Source: Actinomycetota bacterium
GTDB taxonomy: Bacteria > Actinomycetota > Acidimicrobiia > Acidimicrobiales > Ilumatobacteraceae
NCBI GenBank assembly: GCA_005788205.1
Contig: SXYT01000155.1
Coordinates: 1-11,519, forward strand
Direction of reading: 5' to 3'
Length of the DNA stretch: 11,519 bases
Numbering within the stretch: position 1 is the stretch's first letter; the number at the start of each line of letters is the position of its first letter. Under the pieces are notes generated by a model. The model worked only from the letters and a program-made list of their open reading frames with translations, did not search any database and had not been told where the DNA came from. Both the position numbers and the translations under genes were made by a program. Below, piece after piece: positions 6,041 to 11,519 of the stretch.

Positions 6041-7108
6041 ATGGCCGACTTCGGCGTCTACGTCCACATTCCTTTCTGCTCGCGCCGCTGTGACTACTGC
6101 GCATTCGCCACATGGACCGACCGGGGGCATCTGGTCGACGACTACGTCACGGCAGTCGTCACCGACATAGAGCGCAGGGTCGCGGCCGGGATGCAGCACG
6201 CTGACACCGTCTTCTTCGGCGGCGGCACGCCGACCCTCATCGACCCCGCCCACATCGTGCGCATCATCGGGGCCGTCCCGCGCTCGGACGGTGCGGAGAT
6301 CACGGTCGAGTGCAACCCCGACAACGTCACCGGGGAGATGATGGGCGCCTTTGCGGCTGCGGGCGTGAACAGAGTGAGCATCGGCGTGCAGTCGATGGTG
6401 TCGCACGTCCTCGGGTCGCTCGGCCGCGAGCATGACCAGGAGAACGTGGCGCGGGCCGTGTCGCACGCCCGGTCCGCGGGCATCCGCCGCGTCAACCTGG
6501 ACCTGATCTACGGCGCTGCCGGAGAGTCGCTCGACGACTGGCGCGTCACGCTCCTCGCCGCGCTTGAGATGTCGCCCACCCACGTCTCTGCGTACGGGCT
6601 CACCGTGGAGCCGGGCACGCCGCTCGCCGATGACCCGGCCCGCCACCCCGATGACGACGAGCAGGCGGACAAGTACATCGTCGCTGACCAGTTGCTCACT
6701 GCCGCGGGCCTCGCGAACTACGAGATCTCGAACTGGGCTCTGCCGGGCGAGGAGTGCCGCCACAACAGGGTGTACTGGGACCAGGGCAACTACGAGGGGT
6801 TCGGATGTGCGGCCCACTCCCACCGCGACGGGCGCAGGTGGTGGAACGTGCGCACCCCGGACCGCTACGTGGACCTGGTGAACAGCGGTGGATCCGTTGT
6901 CGCCGCCGACGAGGTGCTCGACGAGCCGACACGGCGCTTCGAGAAGCTGGAGCTGTCCCTGAGGACGTCCCGCGGTGTGCCGGTGGAGGCACTCGACATC
7001 GACGCGACCGAACTGCAGGGGCTGGTGGAGGTGCATGACGGCAACGCCGTGCTGACCCGGGCCGGACGGCTCCTCGCGAACGAGATCAGCACCCGTCTCA
7101 TCTCCTGA
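6041..7108 (+). CDS. hemW: Radical SAM heme chaperone HemW
   Basis: A 355-residue radical SAM protein, formerly often annotated as oxygen-independent coproporphyrinogen oxidase. HemW binds heme and inserts it into target proteins such as respiratory enzymes. The opening VYVHIPFCSRRCDYCAFATW gives the CxxxCxxC cluster site (Cys13, Cys17, Cys20); GGGTP (60-64) is the SAM-binding loop. The HNxxYW heme-binding motif characteristic of HemW is present as HNRVYW (241-246), inside YEISNW...GEECRHNRVYWDQGNYEGFG, and HSHRDGRRWWN follows. These favour HemW over true HemN. The C-terminal 90 residues form the usual small winged-helix part. In many actinobacteria hemW lies directly after lepA and before hrcA; here it follows the bldD-like gene instead. 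It converges on the secreted-protein gene with 24 bases between, without an obvious terminator. Confidence 0.95.
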   Translation: MADFGVYVHIPFCSRRCDYCAFATWTDRGHLVDDYVTAVVTDIERRVAAGMQHADTVFFGGGTPTLIDPAHIVRIIGAVPRSDGAEITVECNPDNVTGEMMGAFAAAGVNRVSIGVQSMVSHVLGSLGREHDQENVARAVSHARSAGIRRVNLDLIYGAAGESLDDWRVTLLAALEMSPTHVSAYGLTVEPGTPLADDPARHPDDDEQADKYIVADQLLTAAGLANYEISNWALPGEECRHNRVYWDQGNYEGFGCAAHSHRDGRRWWNVRTPDRYVDLVNSGGSVVAADEVLDEPTRRFEKLELSLRTSRGVPVEALDIDATELQGLVEVHDGNAVLTRAGRLLANEISTRLIS

Positions 7109-7132
7109 GGGGTGCGAACCAGTCGCGTCGGG

Positions 7133-7672
7133 TCACTCGTCCCAGTAGTCGTCGTCCTCGTCATCCTCGTCGTAGCCGGTGCATGCGGGGTTGTCGTCGG
7201 CGGAGTTGTAGACGACCTCGAAGCTCCCCGAACGGAACGAGCGGTACTTGCCTGATGTCGCCACGGCAAACCTGTGGCTGAAGCTGTCGTCGTCGTAGCA
7301 GGGGGAGTCGGGTTCCCGCGGGAAGTCCGCGGAGATGGTGAACGTGGCGCGGCCCGCAGTGGTGCTGGTCTGCATCTTGTAGCCGGCGCGGGTCCAGCCC
7401 TCGTCCGAATCGAGGTACTCGAGCGCGATCTTGCTCTTTGATTTCCCCCGGCCCGTCACGCGGACCTTCACCACGCAGTCCTTCTCGCCCTCGGTCACAT
7501 AGATGATGACATCCTCGTCGAACTCGTCGATGCAGTGGTCGCTCACATCGACGACCTGGAGGCGCTGCTTCGCCGTTGCCGCGGGTGCTGCCGACGCACC
7601 CGGCACGGGCGACTGGGCCATCAACGTCGCGGAGGCGACGATCGCGGTCAGTGCGAGGGTGTTTCTCTTCAT
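7133..7672 (-). CDS. Secreted protein of unknown family with acidic C-terminal tail
   Basis: A 179-residue protein I do not recognise. It starts MKRNTLALTAIVASATLMAQ, a typical Sec signal peptide (basic N-region, hydrophobic core), with likely cleavage near the Ala-rich SASAAP/AATA stretch at residues 26-34. The mature part looks beta-rich with four Cys (47, 66, 125, 164) that could form two disulphides outside the cell. The last dozen residues (DEDDEDDDYWDE region, 168-179) are almost all acidic plus aromatics, which could bind cations or a basic surface. An upstream in-frame start 32 codons earlier exists, but it would place the signal peptide internally and overlap the tRNA flank, so I use the ATG at 7672. 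A -10-like GACAAT lies six bases before it. The gene is divergent from tRNA-Val and convergent with hemW. Function unknown. Confidence 0.72.
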   Translation of the reverse strand: MKRNTLALTAIVASATLMAQSPVPGASAAPAATAKQRLQVVDVSDHCIDEFDEDVIIYVTEGEKDCVVKVRVTGRGKSKSKIALEYLDSDEGWTRAGYKMQTSTTAGRATFTISADFPREPDSPCYDDDSFSHRFAVATSGKYRSFRSGSFEVVYNSADDNPACTGYDEDDEDDDYWDE

Positions 7673-7678
7673 ATCGGC

Positions 7679-7684
7679 ATTGTC
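7679..7684 (-). promoter_or_regulatory. Candidate -10 box GACAAT for the secreted-protein gene
   Basis: On the minus strand GACAAT is followed by six bases (GCCGAT) and the ATG at 7672. The second A and final T of the TANNNT pattern are kept. This is the same spacing as at hemW and at 8641, suggesting a leaderless transcript. The match is weak at the first base and no good -35 is visible. Confidence 0.3.
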
Positions 7685-7746
7685 CCACAGGACCTGCGGC
7701 TCTCCCGAAGCCGTCCGGGCCCGTGGCGGCTGCGCACGGCCCCTGA

Positions 7747-7752
7747 TAGCCT
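7747..7752 (+). promoter_or_regulatory. Candidate -10 box TAGCCT for tRNA-Val
   Basis: TAGCCT matches TANNNT and sits 16 bases before the first base of the mature tRNA, giving a short 5' leader of about ten bases for RNase P. The 96-base region between the divergent secreted-protein gene and the tRNA holds little else that is recognisable. No clear -35 is seen. Confidence 0.35.
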
Positions 7753-7768
7753 GCGTGTTCCCTGACAA

Positions 7769-7845
7769 GGGCGCGTAGCTCAGTTGGTTAGAGCGCTACC
7801 ATGACACGGTAGAGGTCCCGGGTTCGAGTCCCGTCGTGCCCACCA
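7769..7845 (+). tRNA. tRNA-Val (anticodon GAC), CCA encoded
   Basis: The sequence folds as a cloverleaf. Acceptor GGGCGCG pairs with CGTGCCC (one G-U pair). The D-arm is GCTC/GAGC with loop AGTTGGTTA. The anticodon stem CTACC/GGTAG holds the loop ATGACAC with anticodon GAC at 7803-7805, reading GUC. The variable region is AGGTC, the T-loop is TTCGAGT, and discriminator A is at 7842, followed by encoded CCA at 7843-7845. The T-stem's outermost pair is a C-T mismatch; otherwise it is a normal tRNA. Its final A is also the first base of the deacetylase ATG, so the tRNA and the next gene overlap by one base. Confidence 0.96.
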
Positions 7846-8618
7846 TGAATCGCCGGCTCCTGCCCGTCGAATCCCTGCCCGCCCTGAGCAGTGCGGTTTT
7901 CGTCCAGCCCCACTGTGACGATGCCGTTCTCTCGTCGTTCGGGCTTCTCTCCCGTGTCCTGTCGGGGACCATCGTCACCGTGTTCGCGGGTGTGCCCGGA
8001 CCGGCCGTGGCGAGGCACCGGGGCGGCACCGTGCCTGTCGGGGTGACACCGTACGAATGGATGACCGCGCGCCGTGCTGAGGACCGCGCCGCCCTGGCCA
8101 CCTTCCCGGTGGACGTGACCCATCTCGATCTTCTCGAGCTGCAGTTCCGTGACGACCCTGACGAGTCGGGGCTCATCGGCGCCGTCTCGTCGGCGCTGGA
8201 GGAATGCTGCGGACCGTCCGTCACGGTGATCGTTGCCCCGATCGGCATCGGAGGGAACCCGAACCACGTGCAGGTCGCATCCGCGGTGCATTCCGTCTCG
8301 CGAGCGAGGGAACTGCCCGTCATCTGGTGCGCCGATTATCCCTACGCGGCGAGGCCGTCATGGCCGGCATGGGTGGACGGTGACGGCGAGATGCCCCGCG
8401 AGTGGGCACTGGTGCTCGGGGCGGTCGACGCCGCCACGGCGGAATGCACCGTTGTGTGTCTTCCCGAGGCGGCGCAGCAGCGAAAGCTCGAGGCGTTCTC
8501 CGTGTACTCGTCGCAGGTGGGCCCCACGGAGAGAGGTGAGGAACGTGCGGTGAGCCATCCGTCGCGCGTGCGCCTCGAGACGTACTTCGCCCCTCCCGGC
8601 CTGCTCGGCGGGGATTGA
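7845..8618 (+). CDS. PIG-L / LmbE-type metal-dependent N-acetyl-hydrolase
   Basis: A 257-residue protein of the PIG-L family, zinc enzymes that deacetylate N-acetylglucosamine-type substrates (for example MshB and Mca in mycothiol metabolism). The first metal motif is QPHCDDAVLS (His23, Asp25, Asp26), a divergent form of AHPDDE that is also seen in LmbE-like proteins written PHLDDAVLS. MTARRAEDRAALA (73-85) is the usual helix, HLDLLELQF the following strand, and GIGGNPNHVQVASAVH (134-149) supplies the third metal ligand His141. CADYPYAARPSW resembles the family's conserved YPYA loop. The ATG at 7845 is the only in-frame start between the tRNA body and the catalytic motif, so it is well supported even though it shares its A with the tRNA CCA. 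The Glu-to-Ala change argues against MshB or Mca themselves; the substrate is unknown. Confidence 0.85.
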   Translation: MNRRLLPVESLPALSSAVFVQPHCDDAVLSSFGLLSRVLSGTIVTVFAGVPGPAVARHRGGTVPVGVTPYEWMTARRAEDRAALATFPVDVTHLDLLELQFRDDPDESGLIGAVSSALEECCGPSVTVIVAPIGIGGNPNHVQVASAVHSVSRARELPVIWCADYPYAARPSWPAWVDGDGEMPREWALVLGAVDAATAECTVVCLPEAAQQRKLEAFSVYSSQVGPTERGEERAVSHPSRVRLETYFAPPGLLGGD

Positions 8619-8640
8619 GGGCCGCAACTGCGCGTTCCGA

Positions 8641-8646
8641 TACCGT
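8641..8646 (+). promoter_or_regulatory. Candidate -10 box TACCGT upstream of a short ORF and the EamA gene
   Basis: TACCGT matches TANNNT and is followed by six bases (TGAGTG) and an ATG at 8653, the same geometry as at hemW. It is the best promoter candidate in the 101-base gap between the deacetylase and the transporter. No -35 is obvious. Inference only. Confidence 0.3.
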
Positions 8647-8652
8647 TGAGTG

Positions 8653-8712
8653 ATGGAATTCGTGCCGGCGACCTGCGGGCAGATGCTGCCCGGGACCCGC
8701 GGCGGGCGCTGA
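8653..8712 (+). CDS. Possible 19-residue leader peptide, leaderless start
   Basis: ATG at 8653, stop TGA at 8710-8712, encoding MEFVPATCGQMLPGTRGGR. It lies wholly in the gap before the transporter gene, whose GTG begins seven bases after this stop, in another frame. The frame of the transporter is open back to 8654 but contains no ATG, GTG or TTG before 8720, so the short ORF is not an N-terminal extension of it. The only support is its position exactly six bases after a -10-like box. It might couple translation to the weakly initiated transporter, or it might be meaningless. Confidence 0.2.
   Translation: MEFVPATCGQMLPGTRGGR
8676..8692 (+). other. Hairpin in the leader of the EamA gene
   Basis: CGGGCAG and CTGCCCG are exact complements around the loop ATG, giving a seven-base-pair GC-rich stem inside the short ORF. 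The GCGGG before it can instead pair with CCCGC at 8696-8700, so two alternative folds are possible. No T-run follows, so it is not a standard intrinsic terminator. Confidence 0.35.
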
Positions 8713-8719
8713 AACCGGC

Positions 8720-9559
8720 GTGGCGATCCTCCTCGCACTGCTGACCGCGTGCGTCTACGGCACGGCCGACTACCTGGGTGGTCACGCCACGAAGCGGCTC
8801 CCGGCGATCGTGGTCACTTTCGTGGGCCAGCTCGGCGGGCTGGTCGTCCTCGCAGTCGCGGCATGGTCCTCCGGCATACCGGCGCCTTCCCCGTCCGACT
8901 GGGGGTGGAGCGCGCTGGCCGGTCTCGCGGGCTCGACAGGGTTGCTCGCGTTCTACACGGCGATGAGCAGCGGGCACATGACCGTGGTCGCGCCGGTCAC
9001 CGCCGTCACGAACGCGGCAATCCCGGTCATCGCCGGGTTCGTGATCGGGGAGCGCCCCGGCGCCCTCGCGCTCGTGGGCATGCCGCTCGCCATCCTCGCT
9101 GTGGCGCTCGTGAGTGACGTGCTCGGCCCTGACCACCGCCGCGCGCCCGCCCGCGTGGTCGCCATGGGGGCTTTCGGCGGGGCGATGTTCGGGATGATCC
9201 TCGTGTTCCTCCACCAGACGAGCGACGGCAGCGGCGTGTGGCCGGTGCTCATCATGCGTTTCGTCTCCACGCCTTACATGGCACTGCTCGTGGCTGTGCG
9301 CCGGCCCTCCTTCGCCGGGGTCGGCCGGCACAGGGCGCTGGTCCTCGGCTCCGGCGTTCTCGACAGCCTCGCAAACTGGTTGTACGTGCTCGCGGTGCGC
9401 GAGGGGCTGCTCTCGGTCGTGTCCGTGATCGTGACGTTGTACCCGGCCACGACGATGGCTCTCGCCGTGGGGCTGGACCGCGAGAAGGTCCACCGTCCCC
9501 AGTTGCTGGGGATCGCCCTCGCCGCCGGGGCGCTGGTGCTCATCACCCTCGCGTCATGA
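8720..9559 (+). CDS. DMT-superfamily (EamA) transporter
   Basis: A 279-residue membrane protein with ten hydrophobic helices arranged as two EamA repeats (about 1-135 and 145-279), the normal size for drug/metabolite transporters. The opening VAILLALLTACVYGTADYLGG and the first-repeat end with FYTAMSSGHMTVVAPVTAV and FVIGERPG correspond to the family's conserved YxALxxGxxxxVAPL and GExxT patterns. The second repeat has the parallel LYVLAVREGLLSVVSVI and LYPATTMALAV. Members export amino acids, nucleosides or other metabolites; the substrate cannot be assigned. The GTG at 8720 is used because no other start codon lies upstream in frame. The Shine-Dalgarno is poor (a G-rich stretch around 8701-8707). 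The last six bases overlap the convergent hydrolase gene through the shared TCATGA, so no terminator separates them. Confidence 0.87.
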   Translation: MAILLALLTACVYGTADYLGGHATKRLPAIVVTFVGQLGGLVVLAVAAWSSGIPAPSPSDWGWSALAGLAGSTGLLAFYTAMSSGHMTVVAPVTAVTNAAIPVIAGFVIGERPGALALVGMPLAILAVALVSDVLGPDHRRAPARVVAMGAFGGAMFGMILVFLHQTSDGSGVWPVLIMRFVSTPYMALLVAVRRPSFAGVGRHRALVLGSGVLDSLANWLYVLAVREGLLSVVSVIVTLYPATTMALAVGLDREKVHRPQLLGIALAAGALVLITLAS

Positions 9560-10879
9560 GGCGCCGCCTGCGTCCTTCGCGATCTTCTCGGACTCCCTCG
9601 CCGCACCCTTGAAGATCCCCTTCGCCATGAGCGAGGTCTCCTGCTTGCGCCGCATCTCGTAGATCTCCGCACGGACCTCGTGGATCTCCGGCACATCGGG
9701 GGCGGCCCAGCCCGCGAAGTCGGCGAGGTGGCAGGCAAGACGAAGGTCGCCGGAGACGGCGAGTTCGCGTGCCCGCCGCACGAGCACGTCTGCACCGCCG
9801 GCGAGATGCGCGACCTCCGCACCGATCTCCGCGTCGCGCGCGGGCTTGAGCCGCGACGCCGCGCCGTCCCACCAGCCGCCGAACTGGCGCCACACCCCGC
9901 GCACGACGAACTCGGGCTCGTCGTACAGGGGCCGCAGGTAGGGCCGCGCCAGCGTGGTGGCGGGAACCTTCACCGTGTGGATGATCTCGTCGAGTGTCGC
10001 GCCGGCGTTCATCATCTCGAGCACGTCCCGCACGAGGTCCTCGAGGGCGCCCGCGATCTCGTCGAGCACGCGAGCGATGCGGTCCCTGCCCGCGATCGGC
10101 AGGCCGTGCGCGGGCAGGAGGAGTTCGGGCTCCTTCGCGATGATCCGGCGCAGGGTGGCGGCCCACTCGATCGGCCAGCGCTGCACCTTCTGCGGGTTCC
10201 CTGCGTTCGGGAAGTTCCAGATCACGAAGTCACCCGTGGCCACCCACTTCTTCTCGGGGAACCACGACCACAGGTGGTCGTCAGTCTCGCCCTTGCCGTG
10301 GTGGTATTCGATCACGGTGTCGCCGATGCGGTCGGAGAGGAAGTCGCCCACGGTCTCGGTGACGTCGGCGGTGTCGGGCGGCAGGAAGAAGGGGAGAGCC
10401 CTGCCCCCGGCCGCGGGGCGCAGGTCGTTCGTCATCCCCATGTCGTCGCGGACGCCGCCGAACTGGCGCGCGTTGATGAGCCTGTTCCACTGGTCCGTCT
10501 GCCGGTAGCGGTCGAAGCGCCTCTGCACGTTCTCGTGGCCGACGACCCGCAGGGGGGCGTGCCCGTTCTCCTTGTTGTGGGCGACGAACGCGCCGCTGCC
10601 GCCCACATGGTCGATGTGGCCGTGGGTGTAGACGAGCGTGTGGATGCGTCCCGGACGCCACCGTGACAGTTCCGCCACGATCGGAGCCCCCGTGTTGAGG
10701 TGGCTGGCGTCGAAACAGACGAGCCCCTCACCGGAGTCCCACGCCACCGTGTGGCTGAAGGACTCGACCATGGCCAGCCCGTCGGCGACCTCCGAGAGCT
10801 CGCCGGTGGTCCGGTTCACCGGCCCGTCGACAGTGCCGGAGTCGATGACGCGCTGGGACAGTGCCAGAAGATCTGCCAT
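9554..10879 (-). CDS. Metallo-beta-lactamase-fold hydrolase with alkyl-sulfatase dimerisation domain
   Basis: A 441-residue protein. The N-terminal half is an MBL fold: THGHIDHVGG at residues 85-94 supplies the HxHxDH zinc motif (His86, His88, Asp90, His91), HGKGETDDHLW (194-204) and VATGDFVIW (213-221) follow, and PAHGLP (256-261) gives a further His. From about residue 270 it continues into a helical segment with RGVWRQFGGWWDGAASRLKP (327-346), which corresponds to the GWYDGNP-type motif of the alkyl-sulfatase dimerisation domain in SdsA1/BDS1-like proteins. Such enzymes hydrolyse primary or secondary alkyl sulfates, but many actinobacterial members are untested. The C-terminal SCP2-like domain of full SdsA1 (over 600 residues) is absent. 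A good Shine-Dalgarno, AAGGGGG, lies six bases before the ATG. It follows the acyl-CoA dehydrogenase by 45 bases and is likely co-transcribed with it. Confidence 0.85.
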   Translation of the reverse strand: MADLLALSQRVIDSGTVDGPVNRTTGELSEVADGLAMVESFSHTVAWDSGEGLVCFDASHLNTGAPIVAELSRWRPGRIHTLVYTHGHIDHVGGSGAFVAHNKENGHAPLRVVGHENVQRRFDRYRQTDQWNRLINARQFGGVRDDMGMTNDLRPAAGGRALPFFLPPDTADVTETVGDFLSDRIGDTVIEYHHGKGETDDHLWSWFPEKKWVATGDFVIWNFPNAGNPQKVQRWPIEWAATLRRIIAKEPELLLPAHGLPIAGRDRIARVLDEIAGALEDLVRDVLEMMNAGATLDEIIHTVKVPATTLARPYLRPLYDEPEFVVRGVWRQFGGWWDGAASRLKPARDAEIGAEVAHLAGGADVLVRRARELAVSGDLRLACHLADFAGWAAPDVPEIHEVRAEIYEMRRKQETSLMAKGIFKGAARESEKIAKDAGGAS

Positions 10880-10885
10880 TGTGTG

Positions 10886-10892
10886 CCCCCTT
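10886..10892 (-). promoter_or_regulatory. Shine-Dalgarno for the MBL-fold hydrolase
   Basis: AAGGGGG on the minus strand lies six bases upstream of the ATG at 10879. It is the clearest ribosome binding site in the window, in contrast to the weak or absent sites of most other genes, and it supports both the start choice and a leadered, operon-internal position after the dehydrogenase. Confidence 0.6.
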
Positions 10893-10924
10893 GTTGTGTG
10901 GCCCGCCCCCCGGCGGGTTCCGTG

Positions 10925-11519
10925 TCAGCCCTTGGCCAGGCCGAGAACGCGCTCGCCCAGGATGTTGCGCATCACGTTCGACGTGCCGCCCATGATCGTG
11001 TACCCGGGACCGTACAGGAAGTCCTTCGTGTAGTCGCCCTGGATCATCATCTCGGCACCGAGCATCCGCGACGCGAACTGGGCGACCTTCTGCTCGTGCT
11101 CGGTGCAGAAGCACTTGGTGGCCGCGGAGAAGCCCGCCGGGGCCTGGCGCATGACCTCGCGCATGACGAGGACGCGGCCCACGAAGTAGCCGATCTCGAG
11201 ATCCGCGATCTCCTGGCGCACGACCGGGTCGCATGTGTCGGCCTTGCTGCGCGCGTAGCTGTAGAGCGCGTAATTGGACATCAGCCTGTCGATGCCGCCG
11301 CGCTCGTGCTCGAGCTGGCGCATGGTCTGGCCGAAGGCACCGCCCTGCTGGCCGACGAGGTTCGTCTTCGGCACGCGCGCGTCGGTGAAGAACACCTCGC
11401 AGAAGTGCTGGTTCGTGGTCATGTCCTTGATGCGGCGGATCTCGATGCCGGGTGTGTCCATGGGGACGATGATCTCGCTGATTCCCGCGTGCGGGGGGCC
11501 GTCGTGGGACGTGCGGCAG
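10925..11519 (-). CDS. Acyl-CoA dehydrogenase, C-terminal part
   Basis: The reading frame is open to the right edge; the N-terminus is outside the window, so 197 complete codons are visible. The visible start reads HAGISEIIVPMDTPGIEIRRI, the middle beta-domain motif of acyl-CoA dehydrogenases; the Met in it is internal, not a start. The C-terminal helical domain follows, ending with FLYGPGYTIMGGTSNVMRNILGERVLGLAKG. These FAD enzymes introduce the 2,3-double bond in acyl-CoAs. The position of the medium-chain enzyme's catalytic Glu (YEGT) is Gly here (MGGT), while a Glu-Arg pair in QLEHERGGI sits where the long-chain and isovaleryl enzymes keep their catalytic Glu. It lies 45 bases upstream of the MBL-fold hydrolase on the same strand, so the two probably share a transcript for breakdown of an alkyl or acyl compound. 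Confidence 0.92.
   Translation of the reverse strand, partial: CRTSHDGPPHAGISEIIVPMDTPGIEIRRIKDMTTNQHFCEVFFTDARVPKTNLVGQQGGAFGQTMRQLEHERGGIDRLMSNYALYSYARSKADTCDPVVRQEIADLEIGYFVGRVLVMREVMRQAPAGFSAATKCFCTEHEQKVAQFASRMLGAEMMIQGDYTKDFLYGPGYTIMGGTSNVMRNILGERVLGLAKG

Noticed and set aside
7769..7845. tRNA-Val as an attachment site for an integrated element
   Set aside because: No integrase, no repeated tRNA 3' end and no composition shift are seen in the flanking genes.
8342..9493. 383-codon minus-strand open frame across the deacetylase and transporter genes
   Set aside because: Low-complexity translation (His/Glu/Arg/Gly rich), it spans two real genes and an intergenic gap, and has no start context or domain.
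9559..9569. AGGCG-C-CGCCT inverted repeat at the convergent gene ends as a terminator
   Set aside because: Only five-base arms with a single-base loop and no T-run; it lies in the last codons of the hydrolase.
9680..10666. 328-codon plus-strand open frame opposite the MBL hydrolase
   Set aside because: The minus strand encodes a full MBL fold with zinc motifs and a good Shine-Dalgarno; the plus-strand product has no family features.

Overview
The window is chromosomal DNA from a high-GC actinobacterium. The evidence is a BldD-family regulator, the hrcA-dnaJ-rsmE order, weak Shine-Dalgarno signals, several candidate leaderless starts, GTG starts and ATGA/GTGA/TGATG gene overlaps. An Acidimicrobiia-like (Ilumatobacter-type) host is my best guess, but this is inferred from gene content and is not proven.

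Plus strand, 1-7108: a compact run of conserved housekeeping genes. In order they are the 3' end of lepA (elongation factor 4), an MFS exporter, a class I DNA photolyase, hrcA, dnaJ, rsmE, a bldD-like regulator and hemW. lepA/MFS, hrcA/dnaJ and dnaJ/rsmE overlap by 1-4 bases, and rsmE directly abuts bldD, so most of the run is probably co-transcribed. Additional starts are likely inside it: TAGGAT before hrcA and TAACCT six bases before the hemW ATG. The theme is protein folding and quality control (HrcA, DnaJ), ribosome function (LepA, RsmE), heme handling (HemW) and light/DNA repair (photolyase), with a developmental-type regulator inserted.

Middle, 7109-7845: a small secreted protein of unknown family lies on the minus strand and converges on hemW. 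A short divergent promoter region separates it from tRNA-Val(GAC) on the plus strand. The encoded CCA end of the tRNA shares its last A with the ATG of the next gene.

Right part, 7845-11519: a PIG-L/LmbE-type deacetylase and a DMT/EamA transporter are on the plus strand. Between them is a 101-base gap holding a possible leaderless 19-codon ORF and a hairpin. On the minus strand, converging on and overlapping the transporter gene, are an alkyl-sulfatase-like metallo-beta-lactamase-fold hydrolase and, upstream of it, an acyl-CoA dehydrogenase cut by the window end. These last two look like one catabolic operon.

I see no CRISPR array, transposon, prophage, toxin-antitoxin pair or defence system. 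The most interesting signal is regulatory: a perfect 23-base odd palindrome exactly at the start of the bldD-like gene. Its centre carries the AC-N5-GT core of the BldD operator, and the encoded protein keeps a modified form of the BldD cyclic-di-GMP signature. The second is the tRNA/start-codon sharing at 7845.
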